DNA from: Leishmania donovani
Lineage: Eukaryota; Euglenozoa; Kinetoplastea; Trypanosomatida; Trypanosomatidae
Length of the DNA: 34,292 nucleotides
Direction of reading: 5' to 3'
Assembly: GCF_000227135.1 (NCBI RefSeq)
Contig: NC_018247.1
Location: forward strand, 1 to 34,292
Positions within the stretch are counted from its first letter, which is position 1; each line of letters opens with the position of its first letter. This document shows positions 17,382 through 26,499 of this stretch, in pieces. The notes beneath the pieces are model-generated. The model made no database searches, had not been told where the DNA came from, and saw nothing but the letters and a program-made list of their open reading frames with translations. The position numbers and the translations under genes were made by a program.

Positions 17382-20300
17382 CTAGTCGCAGGGCAGCTCC
17401 GCGACACTGCAGCAGTCAGAGATGAGACGCACATGACGCAGCACCTCGCCGCTGAGGGAGAAGTAGAAGAAGGCAGCTTGCAGCTTTGCACTCACTGTCC
17501 TCATCGCTGCGGTCCACTCCGCAGGCAGCCACCACAGATGCTCGCTGGAAGCACCATCCAAGTCAGCAGGGGAGGCGAGAGCACGCGAGTCAGTAAAGAA
17601 CCTCCACCATACCGACAGCGAATCCTGCCGCCGCCACTGCACAAGTCGCTCACTCCTCGCCAGCGAGACGTCGATATGTCGTTCGTCTGCGATGACGGAG
17701 CACAGTTCCTGCAAAGGGCACACACTCTCCAGAACAGTGCCGAGGATGCTGCTCTCCTCCACCCTGCATGTCATGTCATCTGCCGAGTCGGCCGAAAGGC
17801 GCCAGCACAGCTGAGCACGCTTGAAGCATTCGCCGTGCCGCACAACTTCCGAGGAGGTGACCTGGAGAGGGTCTGTAAGCGGGTGCCACGCGCGCCGGTT
17901 GAGACGAGGGTCGAACAGAAACATTAAGTCCGCTATATTGCCGTAGTGGCGGCTGCGAGCGCCAGCGACGGAGCTCGCGGGCTGCACAAGCGGCTCACGT
18001 ACACCGGGGTGGATTGTAGTAGCGCTGTAAGGGCCCTGCACCGCAGTTGGGACGGCAGGGGTAGGGAGAGCTGCCGAAGGTAGCAGTACGCCCGTTAGCT
18101 TGCCGGCTATCGCCCTTTCATTATCTTGACGCAGGTAGTACGGCAGTCTGCCGTACCTCTGTGCAGGGACCAGGGACGTCGCTGCAGCACTTGGGCTTGC
18201 AAGGGGTGCATCGCGCCAAACGTTCAATGGCACTTCTGGAACGCCTTGGCCGTCACGGATGGTCAGGGCCGTGCTGCTGCCGAGACCCAAGCCGCCACTC
18301 GGCTCGCCCTCGTCAATACACCGGAACACCTCTGCTTTCCGAGCGGCGTACTTTTGCGGAGCAGCATCGACCAGCCCTCGAAGTTGCGCGGCCGTCTCCA
18401 AGGCCTCCTTCAGGTTTGCCTGAGTAGATCGCTGGAGAACCGCTGTGTACTCATTGGCGAAGAGCCGGCAGCAGTCAGAGCCGGCAACGGGATCCTCGCC
18501 AGTAAGAAAGGTCGCGTTCAGGACCACCAGTGAAAGCCGCTCTGTCGCGGGCAGTGGGAGCGACAGTGCCCGCCCAGCAGACGGCACTGGGACCTGAAGG
18601 AGTGCATATGTGTCGTTGCGCAGCAGCAGGAGCGCGAAGGTGCCCTGCTCATTTCTGTGACTGCCCATGTAAAGGCCACACGCGTCAGCTACGTCACCGA
18701 CCCCAGCGGTGGATTTGTTGTCTGTTGCGGCCATCCAAATGCGTCGCAAGTGCTGAAGTGGGTTCTTGGATGGGACGTAGTGCAGCTGACGAGAGGAGAA
18801 GAACAGCTTTGCTCGCGGGAACGGCGCCGCAGCGGTGCGCGATTTGGCGGGGTTGACCGCATAAAGCGTGACCCAGCTGCCCTCCACCGGCAGCGACGCG
18901 CCACCGTCGTCGTCGGCCAGCAGGACACGCTCGTCCACTGTCTCCCACTGTTGAACGAGAGCCTCGGCATTGTCCTTCACAATGAGCAGCGAGGTCACTC
19001 GCGAAAGCGGCTTCGACTGGGCTGCTTCACCATCTGCCCACGCCTCTGCCTCCCTGCGCAGGCGGTCGCTCACCTGGAGCTGGGCGTGAGCGTTGCGCAC
19101 CGTCTTGAAGACGCGATTGCGAGCCTGACGCGCGCCATCGTGGGTGCCCGGCGTCTCCGTCGCCTCCTCCGAAACGAAAAACGACGGCAACGTTCGTGCC
19201 ACCACACCTTCGATCGCCGGTACTAGTCCACCGAGCGGGTGCACGAGCGACAGGGGCAAAGGCAGCGGCTCTCCGTGACACACACCCAGCGGGGTTTGCT
19301 GAGCCACCGCTCGCACGCAGTTGTAGTTGATGCTGAGGACCACCTGTTCCTCGCACTCCGTCGGCGCGCACTGTCTGTGCAGAAGCGACTTGGCACCGCA
19401 CACGGCCATCCTTTGCCCCGGCTTTAGAACCCCTTCGCGAATCAAGTTGCTTAGCGGGACGTCGCACGTCACCTTGAGATGGTAAATGCCGTCGGAAAGG
19501 GTCACGATGCGCATGTGTGGCGAGCTGCGCTCCTCGCTAACGGAGCTCATGTACAGCACCACCAAGGAGGCGCTGGAAATATCTCCCTCCACCATCTTTC
19601 GCAGTGCCGGGCGCTCGCCGTTCACCATCTCTGCGTTGTACATCTGCATGACGCACAGAAGAACTGTGACGGGGGAGAAGGCGCTCGGCAGCGCGCCAGA
19701 TGGGACTTTCGTCATGAAATGCGCCCGCGCCATCGCCGAAACAAGCGCGTGGCGGCACCAATTGATCGTGCAGTGTTTCGGGCTGGCGCCAAGCTTGAGC
19801 AGCATCGCATGCCAGTGGAGCGGTTGCACCGATTCAGCGCCGCTCACACCCAGCAAGGCTGCCAGAACCTTGCCGCAGTCGCTGCCCTTGAAAGAAAACA
19901 TCAGCGATGTGATGGACGACAGTGATGGGCTCGGGGTGATGCTACGGCACGTGCACGCATCCGGATTGAATCGCAAAATCGTAAGCCCAGAGGTCTTGAC
20001 CAATGGTACCGCGTGTGTCAGCTTGGCGAGCGGTTGTGCAGAGGGGCGCTGCTGCGGGGGCACAAAGCCGCGTCGCTGGCCCCCAATGACGTGAAGGGCG
20101 AGAGCGCGAAGGCCGCACTCAGATGTACTTGTTGTCAAGCCCCTTGACAGAGCCTCCGCTCGCGCTGTTTGCCGAGGTGCCCCTATACTGCGCACGGCAG
20201 CCGTGTCCGAGGTGTCGTCCTTGTCTGAAAGCGACTTTAGCCTCAAGCGTTCAGCAGGTGCCTGCAAAGGTACTGCCGGCACTCGCACCGCCGCGCCACC

Positions 20301-20879
20301 AGTTGTGGCAGAGAGTGCGGGCGCGCTTGTTGAAGGCGCGCCGTCGGCTTCCAGACTATCCATAGATGCCTCTGCCTTGTCCAGTGAACGTTTCTGCACG
20401 GTAACCGCCTTCCCTCTTCCCGTTTCGAACAGCGTCGGCACACGCGCCTCCATGTCGGGAGCGGCGAGGTCGCCTAGTCGCTCCGCCACCTTTTGAAGAG
20501 ACTCTCGGCGTACCGTTACTGGCTTGCCAGAGGCCGTGGAAAACAGCGTCGGGACCAGCGGAGGGGCGGCCGCCATCGCCTCCACATCAGGTGGTTGAAC
20601 GGCTTGGGCACTAGCGACTGTGCCGCTCTTCGGCGTTGCTAGTGGCATCGAAGACTTTGTCGTGTCGCATCGTACTTGTGACGAGCCAGTCGCTGGGGAG
20701 TCGTGCTCAGTGGGAGTGGATGACGGTGACGGAGTCCCCTTCCGGCCTCTGTTGGCTGTCGCGGGTGAGGCGTCGGCCACGGTGCGTTCGCGCTTCCGCA
20801 GCAATCGAAGGCAAACGCCGCACTTCACCTTACTTGGCGGATTGATGAAGGTGCAATGCGGACAGGCAATCGTCTTCAT
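17382..20879 (-). CDS. BRCA2: BRCA2 homologue, RAD51-binding recombination mediator
   Basis: An 1165-residue protein that would load RAD51 on single-stranded DNA during homologous recombination. At the N-terminus is a Cys-x2-Cys-x10-Cys-x2-Cys zinc finger (Cys6, Cys9, Cys20, Cys23; Asn13) of RanBP2 type. Two BRC repeats follow: 109-136 with an intact FSTA motif (Phe113, Ala116) and 147-174 with FETG. A third, decayed repeat lies at about 186-212. The DNA-binding part matches the BRCA2 helical and OB1 region: NWCRHALVSAMARAHF, a P-V-T-VL-CVMQMYNAE-RPALRKMVEGD stretch, TLSDGIYHLKVTCDVPLS and GVLKPGQRMAVCGAKSL. OB2 follows, with a short Arg/Glu-rich insertion in the tower position, then OB3 to the C-terminus. 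The length fits the compact Leishmania form; T. brucei BRCA2 has many more BRC repeats. ATG 20879 is the first in-frame ATG after the acceptor at 20927-20926; the frame further upstream opens only with GTG. Confidence 0.95.
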   Translation of the reverse strand: MKTIACPHCTFINPPSKVKCGVCLRLLRKRERTVADASPATANRGRKGTPSPSSTPTEHDSPATGSSQVRCDTTKSSMPLATPKSGTVASAQAVQPPDVEAMAAAPPLVPTLFSTASGKPVTVRRESLQKVAERLGDLAAPDMEARVPTLFETGRGKAVTVQKRSLDKAEASMDSLEADGAPSTSAPALSATTGGAAVRVPAVPLQAPAERLRLKSLSDKDDTSDTAAVRSIGAPRQTARAEALSRGLTTSTSECGLRALALHVIGGQRRGFVPPQQRPSAQPLAKLTHAVPLVKTSGLTILRFNPDACTCRSITPSPSLSSITSLMFSFKGSDCGKVLAALLGVSGAESVQPLHWHAMLLKLGASPKHCTINWCRHALVSAMARAHFMTKVPSGALPSAFSPVTVLLCVMQMYNAEMVNGERPALRKMVEGDISSASLVVLYMSSVSEERSSPHMRIVTLSDGIYHLKVTCDVPLSNLIREGVLKPGQRMAVCGAKSLLHRQCAPTECEEQVVLSINYNCVRAVAQQTPLGVCHGEPLPLPLSLVHPLGGLVPAIEGVVARTLPSFFVSEEATETPGTHDGARQARNRVFKTVRNAHAQLQVSDRLRREAEAWADGEAAQSKPLSRVTSLLIVKDNAEALVQQWETVDERVLLADDDGGASLPVEGSWVTLYAVNPAKSRTAAAPFPRAKLFFSSRQLHYVPSKNPLQHLRRIWMAATDNKSTAGVGDVADACGLYMGSHRNEQGTFALLLLRNDTYALLQVPVPSAGRALSLPLPATERLSLVVLNATFLTGEDPVAGSDCCRLFANEYTAVLQRSTQANLKEALETAAQLRGLVDAAPQKYAARKAEVFRCIDEGEPSGGLGLGSSTALTIRDGQGVPEVPLNVWRDAPLASPSAAATSLVPAQRYGRLPYYLRQDNERAIAGKLTGVLLPSAALPTPAVPTAVQGPYSATTIHPGVREPLVQPASSVAGARSRHYGNIADLMFLFDPRLNRRAWHPLTDPLQVTSSEVVRHGECFKRAQLCWRLSADSADDMTCRVEESSILGTVLESVCPLQELCSVIADERHIDVSLARSERLVQWRRQDSLSVWWRFFTDSRALASPADLDGASSEHLWWLPAEWTAAMRTVSAKLQAAFFYFSLSGEVLRHVRLISDCCSVAELPCD
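20244..20555 (-). repeat. BRC repeat block inside BRCA2: two clear repeats and one degenerate
   Basis: Three protein repeats with a ~38-residue period. BRC1 at 20472-20555 reads VPTLFSTASGKPVTV then RESLQK. BRC2 at 20358-20441 reads VPTLFETGRGKAVTV then KRSLDK. A third stretch at about 20244-20321 aligns without gaps to BRC1, keeping Pro, Leu, Thr, Gly, two Val, Leu-Gln and an Ala-Glu-Arg-Leu end, but has lost the key Phe (now Ser) and Ala (now Thr). The third is my own alignment by eye. Confidence 0.8.
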
Positions 20880-20925
20880 CTCGTCGGTGTACCAAGACAC
20901 ACCGCGCGTCTGCCTCTTCGAGACT

Positions 20926-20980
20926 CTAGGTAGGGAGAGCGCATGCGATAGGTGGCAAGAGCGTCCACCCCGAGCGCGCA
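20926..20980 (-). promoter_or_regulatory. Predicted spliced-leader acceptor region of BRCA2
   Basis: Transcribed-strand C/T-rich segment (about 20970-20928) ending in AG at 20927-20926, 47 bases before ATG 20879. Confidence 0.45.
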
Positions 20981-21180
20981 GCCCCTCACTCAGAGATGCG
21001 TGCAGGGACCCCACCCGCTGACGTTTGGCGGTACGCGTGCCGCAGGACGAAGGGGACGGCAGCTAGGAAGTGCTGCGGGGCACCAGGGAAGAGGAAAATG
21101 GAAGATGAACAATATACGTTAGGCAGAGGGAGAGACGTCAGAGAGGAGATGTTTTGCTGGAGATGCGACGTCCGCTTGCA

Positions 21181-21216
21181 TGTGTGTGTGTGTGTGTGTG
21201 TGTGTGTCTGTGTGTG
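21181..21216. repeat. Interrupted TG dinucleotide run
   Basis: Thirteen TG units, one TC interruption and four more TG units on the plus strand; CA on the transcribed strand, between the MRG-like gene and BRCA2. Confidence 0.9.
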
Positions 21217-21930
21217 CTCCTTTCCTGTTCTGTTTGTTTTCTATGTGGGTGGCGGTGTACGTCCCGGGGGTGCGCGAATGCCCTTAGCGCTGGCGCCACC
21301 TCTACCGCAAGGGGCCCCGGAGTGAATGCCAGAGGCAGATACGGAGACGGGGAGCAGAGGCAGCGATTGGCCGAATTTCAAAGAGGTGCAAGGCACGAGA
21401 AGCGGGAGTATAGACCGTGCAGCCGGAGAACGGGGGAGGGCAAGCACGTGTGCATATCAGCGACCCTGCTGCTCTCAGCAGAGCGAATGAGAGAAAAAGA
21501 CAGAGGTCATTCTGCAGTGGAGGGCAGCATGAGTCAACCAAGGGGGAGGTATGGTCTGCTGTCAAGCTCCTCTCTGTCACCGACTTCGCCCAAATGCTTC
21601 TGCTTGGAAGACCTCCCACACGTGACCGATCACTGTAGCGAAGCACGTCAGCCATGAAGGGACACACATTCTCCCCGGGTAGGCGACCTTACGCTCTCGC
21701 CCTCCGCTCCTCAAGACGCGCTGGTGTAAGCGGCAAGAGGAAACGCTGAGGAAAAGAGGAAGGGGTGTCTTTAGGTAGCAGGCGTACCTCCTGTGCTCCG
21801 TGGCAGCGCTCTTCGCATGATGTGTAAACGAGTGCACAGCGTAATCCAACAGAGAAACAAGGCACGTTGCCGCCTCGTGCGCTTCACTCGACCGAAATCG
21901 GACGTACAGGGCTGTCCTTAAGGCGTCCTA

Positions 21931-22542
21931 TCAGCGCAGTGGAACGTACTCCGTGACTGGCGAAAAGAACCGGGGGTGGGCGCTCAGAATCTGCATGGTT
22001 ATGTTGATGAAGCAGCAGAGAGGAGCGGTTGCATACGACGGCATGCGCGCACTCCCTAGTTTGTCGTAGTGCTCTAGAATCATGGGCAGCGATACGTAGA
22101 GTCGCAGCAAGTACTCTAGCGTCAGCACCCGTGCGTACCGCGGTTCGCTTGCCGCTCCCTCCTCCAGGCGGCGCCGCTTGGAGTCCATCGCGCTGGTGCG
22201 CGCTTTGCTCAGCAGGCGCTTCTCCAGCTGGCGCACCGTCATGGCGATGATGCGCCGCTCCCGCGACAGCAGGAAAGACAAGGAGCACGACTGCTCCAGC
22301 ACGCCTATGAGAAAGGCGGCGCAGCACTCCGTCAGCGCTGCATCAAACCCGCTGCCTAGCATTTGGGCTTCAATCGCGTCATGGTGCGTCTCGAAGAAGT
22401 CGTAGATGGTCAGTGCCGACGACGGCATCGGCGGAATACTAGGCCTCACCGCATCCTCTACGTGGTCGAGGTGCCGCTTGACGGTGCTGAGAAGACTGGG
22501 CGGCCACTCGACGCCTTGCAAAGGGGTTCTAGAAGAGGACAT
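21931..22542 (-). CDS. MRG-domain-like protein (Eaf3/MRG15 type, no chromodomain)
   Basis: A 203-residue protein. Two stretches resemble the MRG domain that anchors Eaf3/MRG15/MRGX in histone acetyltransferase and deacetylase complexes: TLEYLLRLYVSLPMILEHYD at 141-160 corresponds to the HLLRLFVKLP helix, and SAHPRFFSPVTEYV at 187-200 to the RFFSP-Y end. The N-terminal part (SALTIYDFFETHHDAIE, GVLEQSCSLSFLLSRERR) fits the family's first helices and the short strand before the joining loop. A basic KRRR at 122-125 could be a nuclear localisation signal. There is no chromodomain. ATG 22542 is used; six more codons upstream open only with GTG. Its place beside BRCA2 and ASF1 agrees with a chromatin role. 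The alignment is by eye, so an unrelated helical protein cannot be excluded. Confidence 0.8.
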   Translation of the reverse strand: MSSSRTPLQGVEWPPSLLSTVKRHLDHVEDAVRPSIPPMPSSALTIYDFFETHHDAIEAQMLGSGFDAALTECCAAFLIGVLEQSCSLSFLLSRERRIIAMTVRQLEKRLLSKARTSAMDSKRRRLEEGAASEPRYARVLTLEYLLRLYVSLPMILEHYDKLGSARMPSYATAPLCCFINITMQILSAHPRFFSPVTEYVPLR

Positions 22543-24151
22543 TGGAGAATCCTGCCACACTCAAAACACGCTCTCGCGGTCTGTGCTGTTAGGGAGTGCG
22601 CTTTTTTTTTGTAAACAGTGTACCCATCCCATCTTCCATCAAGCGAGAAATAAAAGTTGGGAAGAAGTGAGCAGCGATGATGCATTACAGCAATGACATC
22701 ACCGTAGATGCAACACGAGAAAGCAACAGGGTTGTGATGAAAATTGATGAACGGCGCATGACGCTATCAAAGAAACACAGAAAGAGGTACGTGAAAGGTA
22801 CTGGCCTGCATCAGCGGAGGAGTTGTGCCTCATGACGCACAATCCTCTCCGACGCTAGAGCCATTCGCCCTGAATACCGATCCACCGCTCTTCCGTAATG
22901 TTAGTCGGGCTTGCACATGGCTTTGAGCTCCCTAAGCAGTCCGCCTCTCCATGCGTGCAGGTGTCTGATCCACTACCGCAGCAGTTTTGCCGATTGGCAT
23001 CCTCGCCATTGTGTTTCGCCGCGCGTCTTCGTTTTCGATGGAAACGTGCATTCCGTTGACTGGGAGGGGATGGAGGTGCTTCTGGTTTATGACGAGGACT
23101 GGGAGACAGTGGAAGAGAACGGAAGAAGGAGAACGGAAAACACAATACAAAACAACATGCATACCCATACAACGCCGCACCACACATCACACGTGCATGT
23201 GAGGAGACACGCACCTCAACAGAACCAAGAAAAGGAAAGAGAGAGGAAGCAGTTTCGCTCCGACATTTGCCGCTGTCATCGCACCGTCATCGGACACCGC
23301 CAGCGCAACCGCCACGCCGGCTGCTCGAAAATAGCTAACAAAGACGCGCATGAGTGCACCATCGCCAATACACGCGCACGAGCGCGCGGCGAAGGATCCC
23401 AGTGAAATCGCATAGAGACGCACAAGAACAGAAATGAAGCACCGAACAGGAAGAGCGCAAGAGATAGAAAACAAAAACAGAGCTCAGAAACGTACAAGAC
23501 CAGACAAGAGAGGGGAAAAACGCTCTTCGCTGGACTGTCAGTTGCAGTGCATGCACACTGCTAGTACTCAGCCGCCACCGCAACAGCGAGAGCTTCAAGT
23601 CCTCCTTAGAAAGCACCAATCCACAGCGTCAAGCACCGAGAGCCAGAAAGAGGCAGTAAAGAGTACCAAGGAGTAAACGGGGAGGTGCACAACAGGAGAC
23701 TGCCCAAGACACCGCGAGTCAAGCCCGAAGAAAAATAAAAAATCGGTGAAGGAGGCAAGACCGAGCTTATATGCAGATTGTCAGGACGAGAATGCGGGGA
23801 AGGGGAGGGTCCGGGTATCGTGTTCGCTGTGCCATTGATTGGAAAACACAGCAAAACGCCGACGCAAAAAAAAAAAATGAAGCATGGTAGAGCGGCGCGC
23901 CACCAGCAGTCATGCAACGCGCTCACACGCATACACACATGCACACGAGAGAAACGACAGACAGCGGAACAAGACAAGAGTGCCAACCGCCAGCTCAGCG
24001 AGCTTTAAGCGCTCACACAGACACGAAGAAAGTAATGAATACGGCGCGCTGCACCAAAAACGGCATACGGCAACAGCGTCCGTGCCTGCACGTGCCGAGC
24101 GCTGAAGGAACGGTTGAGGCTCGGTTCCGACAGAAAGCATTTCTCACAGGG
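22543..24151. other. Spacer between the EEP-like gene and the MRG-like gene
   Basis: 1.6 kb with a plus-strand A12 run near 23867-23878, a T10 run near 22601-22610 and many CA-rich patches. Plus-strand open frames at 22911-23405 and 23912-24625 run against the cluster and look like chance. No gene supported. Confidence 0.55.
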
Positions 24152-25879
24152 CTACACCACCATGCGGCACGCCACAATGTCGCACGGTACATGCGTGGCG
24201 GCGATCAGCCAGTAACCCTGCCGCTCGACGGAGAACAACAGGGCGTAGTCATACGGATAGTCGTACAGCGGATTCGTTTCTTTCGACGCCGTCTTAGCAT
24301 GGTTGAGGTAGTGAATCGCCTTCTTCAGATTGTCCTTTGCCAAGCCGATGGCAGGAGTGATGTTGAACTTCATCTCCCGCGGCGTTATCTGATACACACT
24401 CACGCAGCAAGACTCGCTCCACTCCCGCCGCACCGACTCCTTCAGCTGCCGCTGGAAATTCAAGAACTCCTCCATCTCACTGCGCACGTTCGTTGCCTTG
24501 GGCCACTGTTTGTCGTTTGTGATGACGCTGGTGGGCAACCCCGCAGACGCGGCAGCCACCGGGGTGACGACAGGGGCTGCTGCCACAGCCGCCGCGAAGG
24601 CCGTAGTAGCGGCAAAAATCTGTGAGCTGAGGTTGACGTTCGTCTTGTTGTCGCGGACGTAGCGGCGGAAGGCTTGGCGGTCACAGTGAACCACCGTGTC
24701 GGCGCAGAGCACCGTGTTATGCACTACGCAGAACTCAGCAGGCCAGCTCAGCGCCTTCGAGTTCAGCGCGTCCACTGCGTCGTTGGCGTTCGCAAAGTGG
24801 CTCGACACGTCGTACATCGCCTCTGCCGTAGAGAGCTTCGTATCACTGCCCTTGAGTAGAAAGGAGTGCGTCGACTTCCATCGCTGCTGGCTTGTCTGTT
24901 GCTGCCGCATGAGGCGCTGGATGATCTCGGTGGCGGACGAGTTTGTCTGCGGTGTCGGCATCGGTGTCTTTACCGTTTCCGCGCTCAGAATGGCAGGATC
25001 AGCGAGAGGCTGAGAAGGCGTACCGGGTGCAGGAGGCCCGCTGGGACTCTTCCCACGGCAGGACTTGGCGCTGCGTGGCATCGGAATCGCTATCGTCGAG
25101 TTCGGCTGCCCACGAACGACGAGTGTAGTGGAGAGGTAGCGCGGCTCCTGACCGACGAACAGCTCCGCTGCCGATGCGACAACGCTGTACTTGGGACTCT
25201 TCAGCCACACCGTCCACGGCGTCGTCCAGTTCGAAGTGCGCTCCATCCCTTCCTCCATCACATCCACAAAGCCAGCGGTTGCGCGGTTCGCCTGTAGCTC
25301 GCGGTAGGGGTCCTCGGTGAGCACCATGCCCTCCGTCACGTTGCTGAGCAGAACAGCGATATCTACGTTCGGGTGCGCACGCAAGAGCGCCATGGCAAAC
25401 GTGAGGCGGCGGGACGCGCCAGGCTCCATGTGCAGAACAGTGATGGACAACGATGGACCGTTAGGGATGCGGATGTTCACCTGCACCAGGGCGCGGAATG
25501 CCTGCTTGCCGTCCGTCTTGGGCACCTCCGTCGGCTCACATTGCAGCCCGAGGCGGAGCAGGGCTATGGTACTATCCTCCTGCTGCTCGCACCGACTCGT
25601 CTCCATCACCGCGTAGGCTTTGCGAATCTGGTTGTAGCTCTTGATGCGGCTCAGCGTCGCCGGTGAGACGTTCTGCATCACCACCGCCGTCGGCGCACTC
25701 GAGACTACCAAATCTTGCAGACGGTCAACATCCGCAGTGTCTACATGATTCAAGTCCACATTTGCCACGGTGATGTTCTTCAGCGCAAACACGGCGCTGC
25801 TGGCAGCCGCGCTCTTGCGCTCCGACCAGCCTCCGTTGTCATCAAAGTACTTGATCTTGACTGCCACCCCGCGGTTCAT
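24152..25879 (-). CDS. Protein with a degenerate endonuclease/exonuclease/phosphatase-like N-terminal half
   Basis: A 575-residue protein I do not recognise by name. Residues ~34-260 follow the strand and motif order of the EEP fold, closest by eye to TDP2. ITVANVDLNHV (36-46) sits where the active-site Asn strand would be, PTAVVMQNVSP (63-73) matches the LQEV strand, LSITVLHMEPGASRR (144-158) the SHLES-x-R segment, VDIAVLLSNVTE (172-183) the GD-x-N strand, and AGFVDVMEEG (202-211) the VD-W helix. The catalytic Glu is Asn70 and the GDxN aspartate is Ser179; no terminal Asp-His pair is seen, so the domain would be inactive. Residues 265-310 are Pro/Ser-rich and 410-470 Ala/Val-rich, then comes a compact C-terminus. 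ATG 25879 follows a C/T tract with AG at 25895-25894. The fold call is inference; the gene call is firm. Confidence 0.85.
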   Translation of the reverse strand: MNRGVAVKIKYFDDNGGWSERKSAAASSAVFALKNITVANVDLNHVDTADVDRLQDLVVSSAPTAVVMQNVSPATLSRIKSYNQIRKAYAVMETSRCEQQEDSTIALLRLGLQCEPTEVPKTDGKQAFRALVQVNIRIPNGPSLSITVLHMEPGASRRLTFAMALLRAHPNVDIAVLLSNVTEGMVLTEDPYRELQANRATAGFVDVMEEGMERTSNWTTPWTVWLKSPKYSVVASAAELFVGQEPRYLSTTLVVRGQPNSTIAIPMPRSAKSCRGKSPSGPPAPGTPSQPLADPAILSAETVKTPMPTPQTNSSATEIIQRLMRQQQTSQQRWKSTHSFLLKGSDTKLSTAEAMYDVSSHFANANDAVDALNSKALSWPAEFCVVHNTVLCADTVVHCDRQAFRRYVRDNKTNVNLSSQIFAATTAFAAAVAAAPVVTPVAAASAGLPTSVITNDKQWPKATNVRSEMEEFLNFQRQLKESVRREWSESCCVSVYQITPREMKFNITPAIGLAKDNLKKAIHYLNHAKTASKETNPLYDYPYDYALLFSVERQGYWLIAATHVPCDIVACRMVV

Positions 25880-26499
25880 CTTGATTGGGTCAGCTCCCGT
25901 GGAAGGAGAGAGGCACGAGAACAAGAGCAGTGTGTGCTGCAGACGCAACAAGCTGGTATATAGGTGTGGACGGCACGTGCACAGAGAGGGAGGGAGAGGG
26001 TAGCAGTGGGGGTGGTGGCCTCCGCGAGGGAAGGGGGTACGTTTAGGTATCGGTCGTCTGACTATTAGGAACGTGTGCGCGAGATAATCGAAAAGTGCAG
26101 CAACGTCAATCAGAAAGCTCAACAGCTTTTCTTAGGAGAGTGGCAGACGTACGCACAAGGGCATCAGCACACGGCAAGCGACGCCGGAACAGCGAAGTAA
26201 CGAATGAAGGGATGGGGCGGGCGGAAGCATCAAGTGGAATACAAAGTAGCGTTCATGTATCGCACAGTGGATAGACCGCTGTTCTGCGCATCAGCGTGGC
26301 AGCGACGTTGCTCGATCTGGCGCGGTGCTGTAGTTGAAGACAAGTGCTCGTCAGAGTCCTGCGTTCACGTACATACGAGAAGGGACAAACGTTACCCGAC
26401 TCCAGACACGCAGCGAAATCCATTGACGAAAGCATGAGGCAGAAGTTTTTTTTTTCTCAGTGTGCCTCGTTCTTGGCCACACTAAATCAGTCAAGCTCT
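25880..26499. other. Spacer upstream of the EEP-like gene
   Basis: 620 bases between the gene start and the SIDER-like copy. The part next to the gene is pyrimidine-rich on the transcribed strand (about 25900-26030) and probably holds the splice acceptor. A T11 run on the plus strand lies at about 26446-26456. No gene seen. Confidence 0.55.

Larger units (their letters stand above)
20880..21930. other. Spacer between the MRG-like gene and BRCA2
   Basis: 1.05 kb. It contains a long TG run (21181-21216, interrupted once) about 300 bases upstream of BRCA2 and otherwise purine-rich plus strand. No gene supported. Confidence 0.55.

Noticed and set aside
21181..21216. TG run as a telomere-like or Z-DNA-forming control site
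   Set aside because: Several similar CA/GT runs occur in other spacers; such runs are common in these genomes and nothing ties this one to a function.
22911..23405. Plus-strand 164-codon frame as a convergent gene or strand switch
   Set aside because: No domain, Arg/His/Thr-rich composition, and the genes on both sides run on the minus strand.
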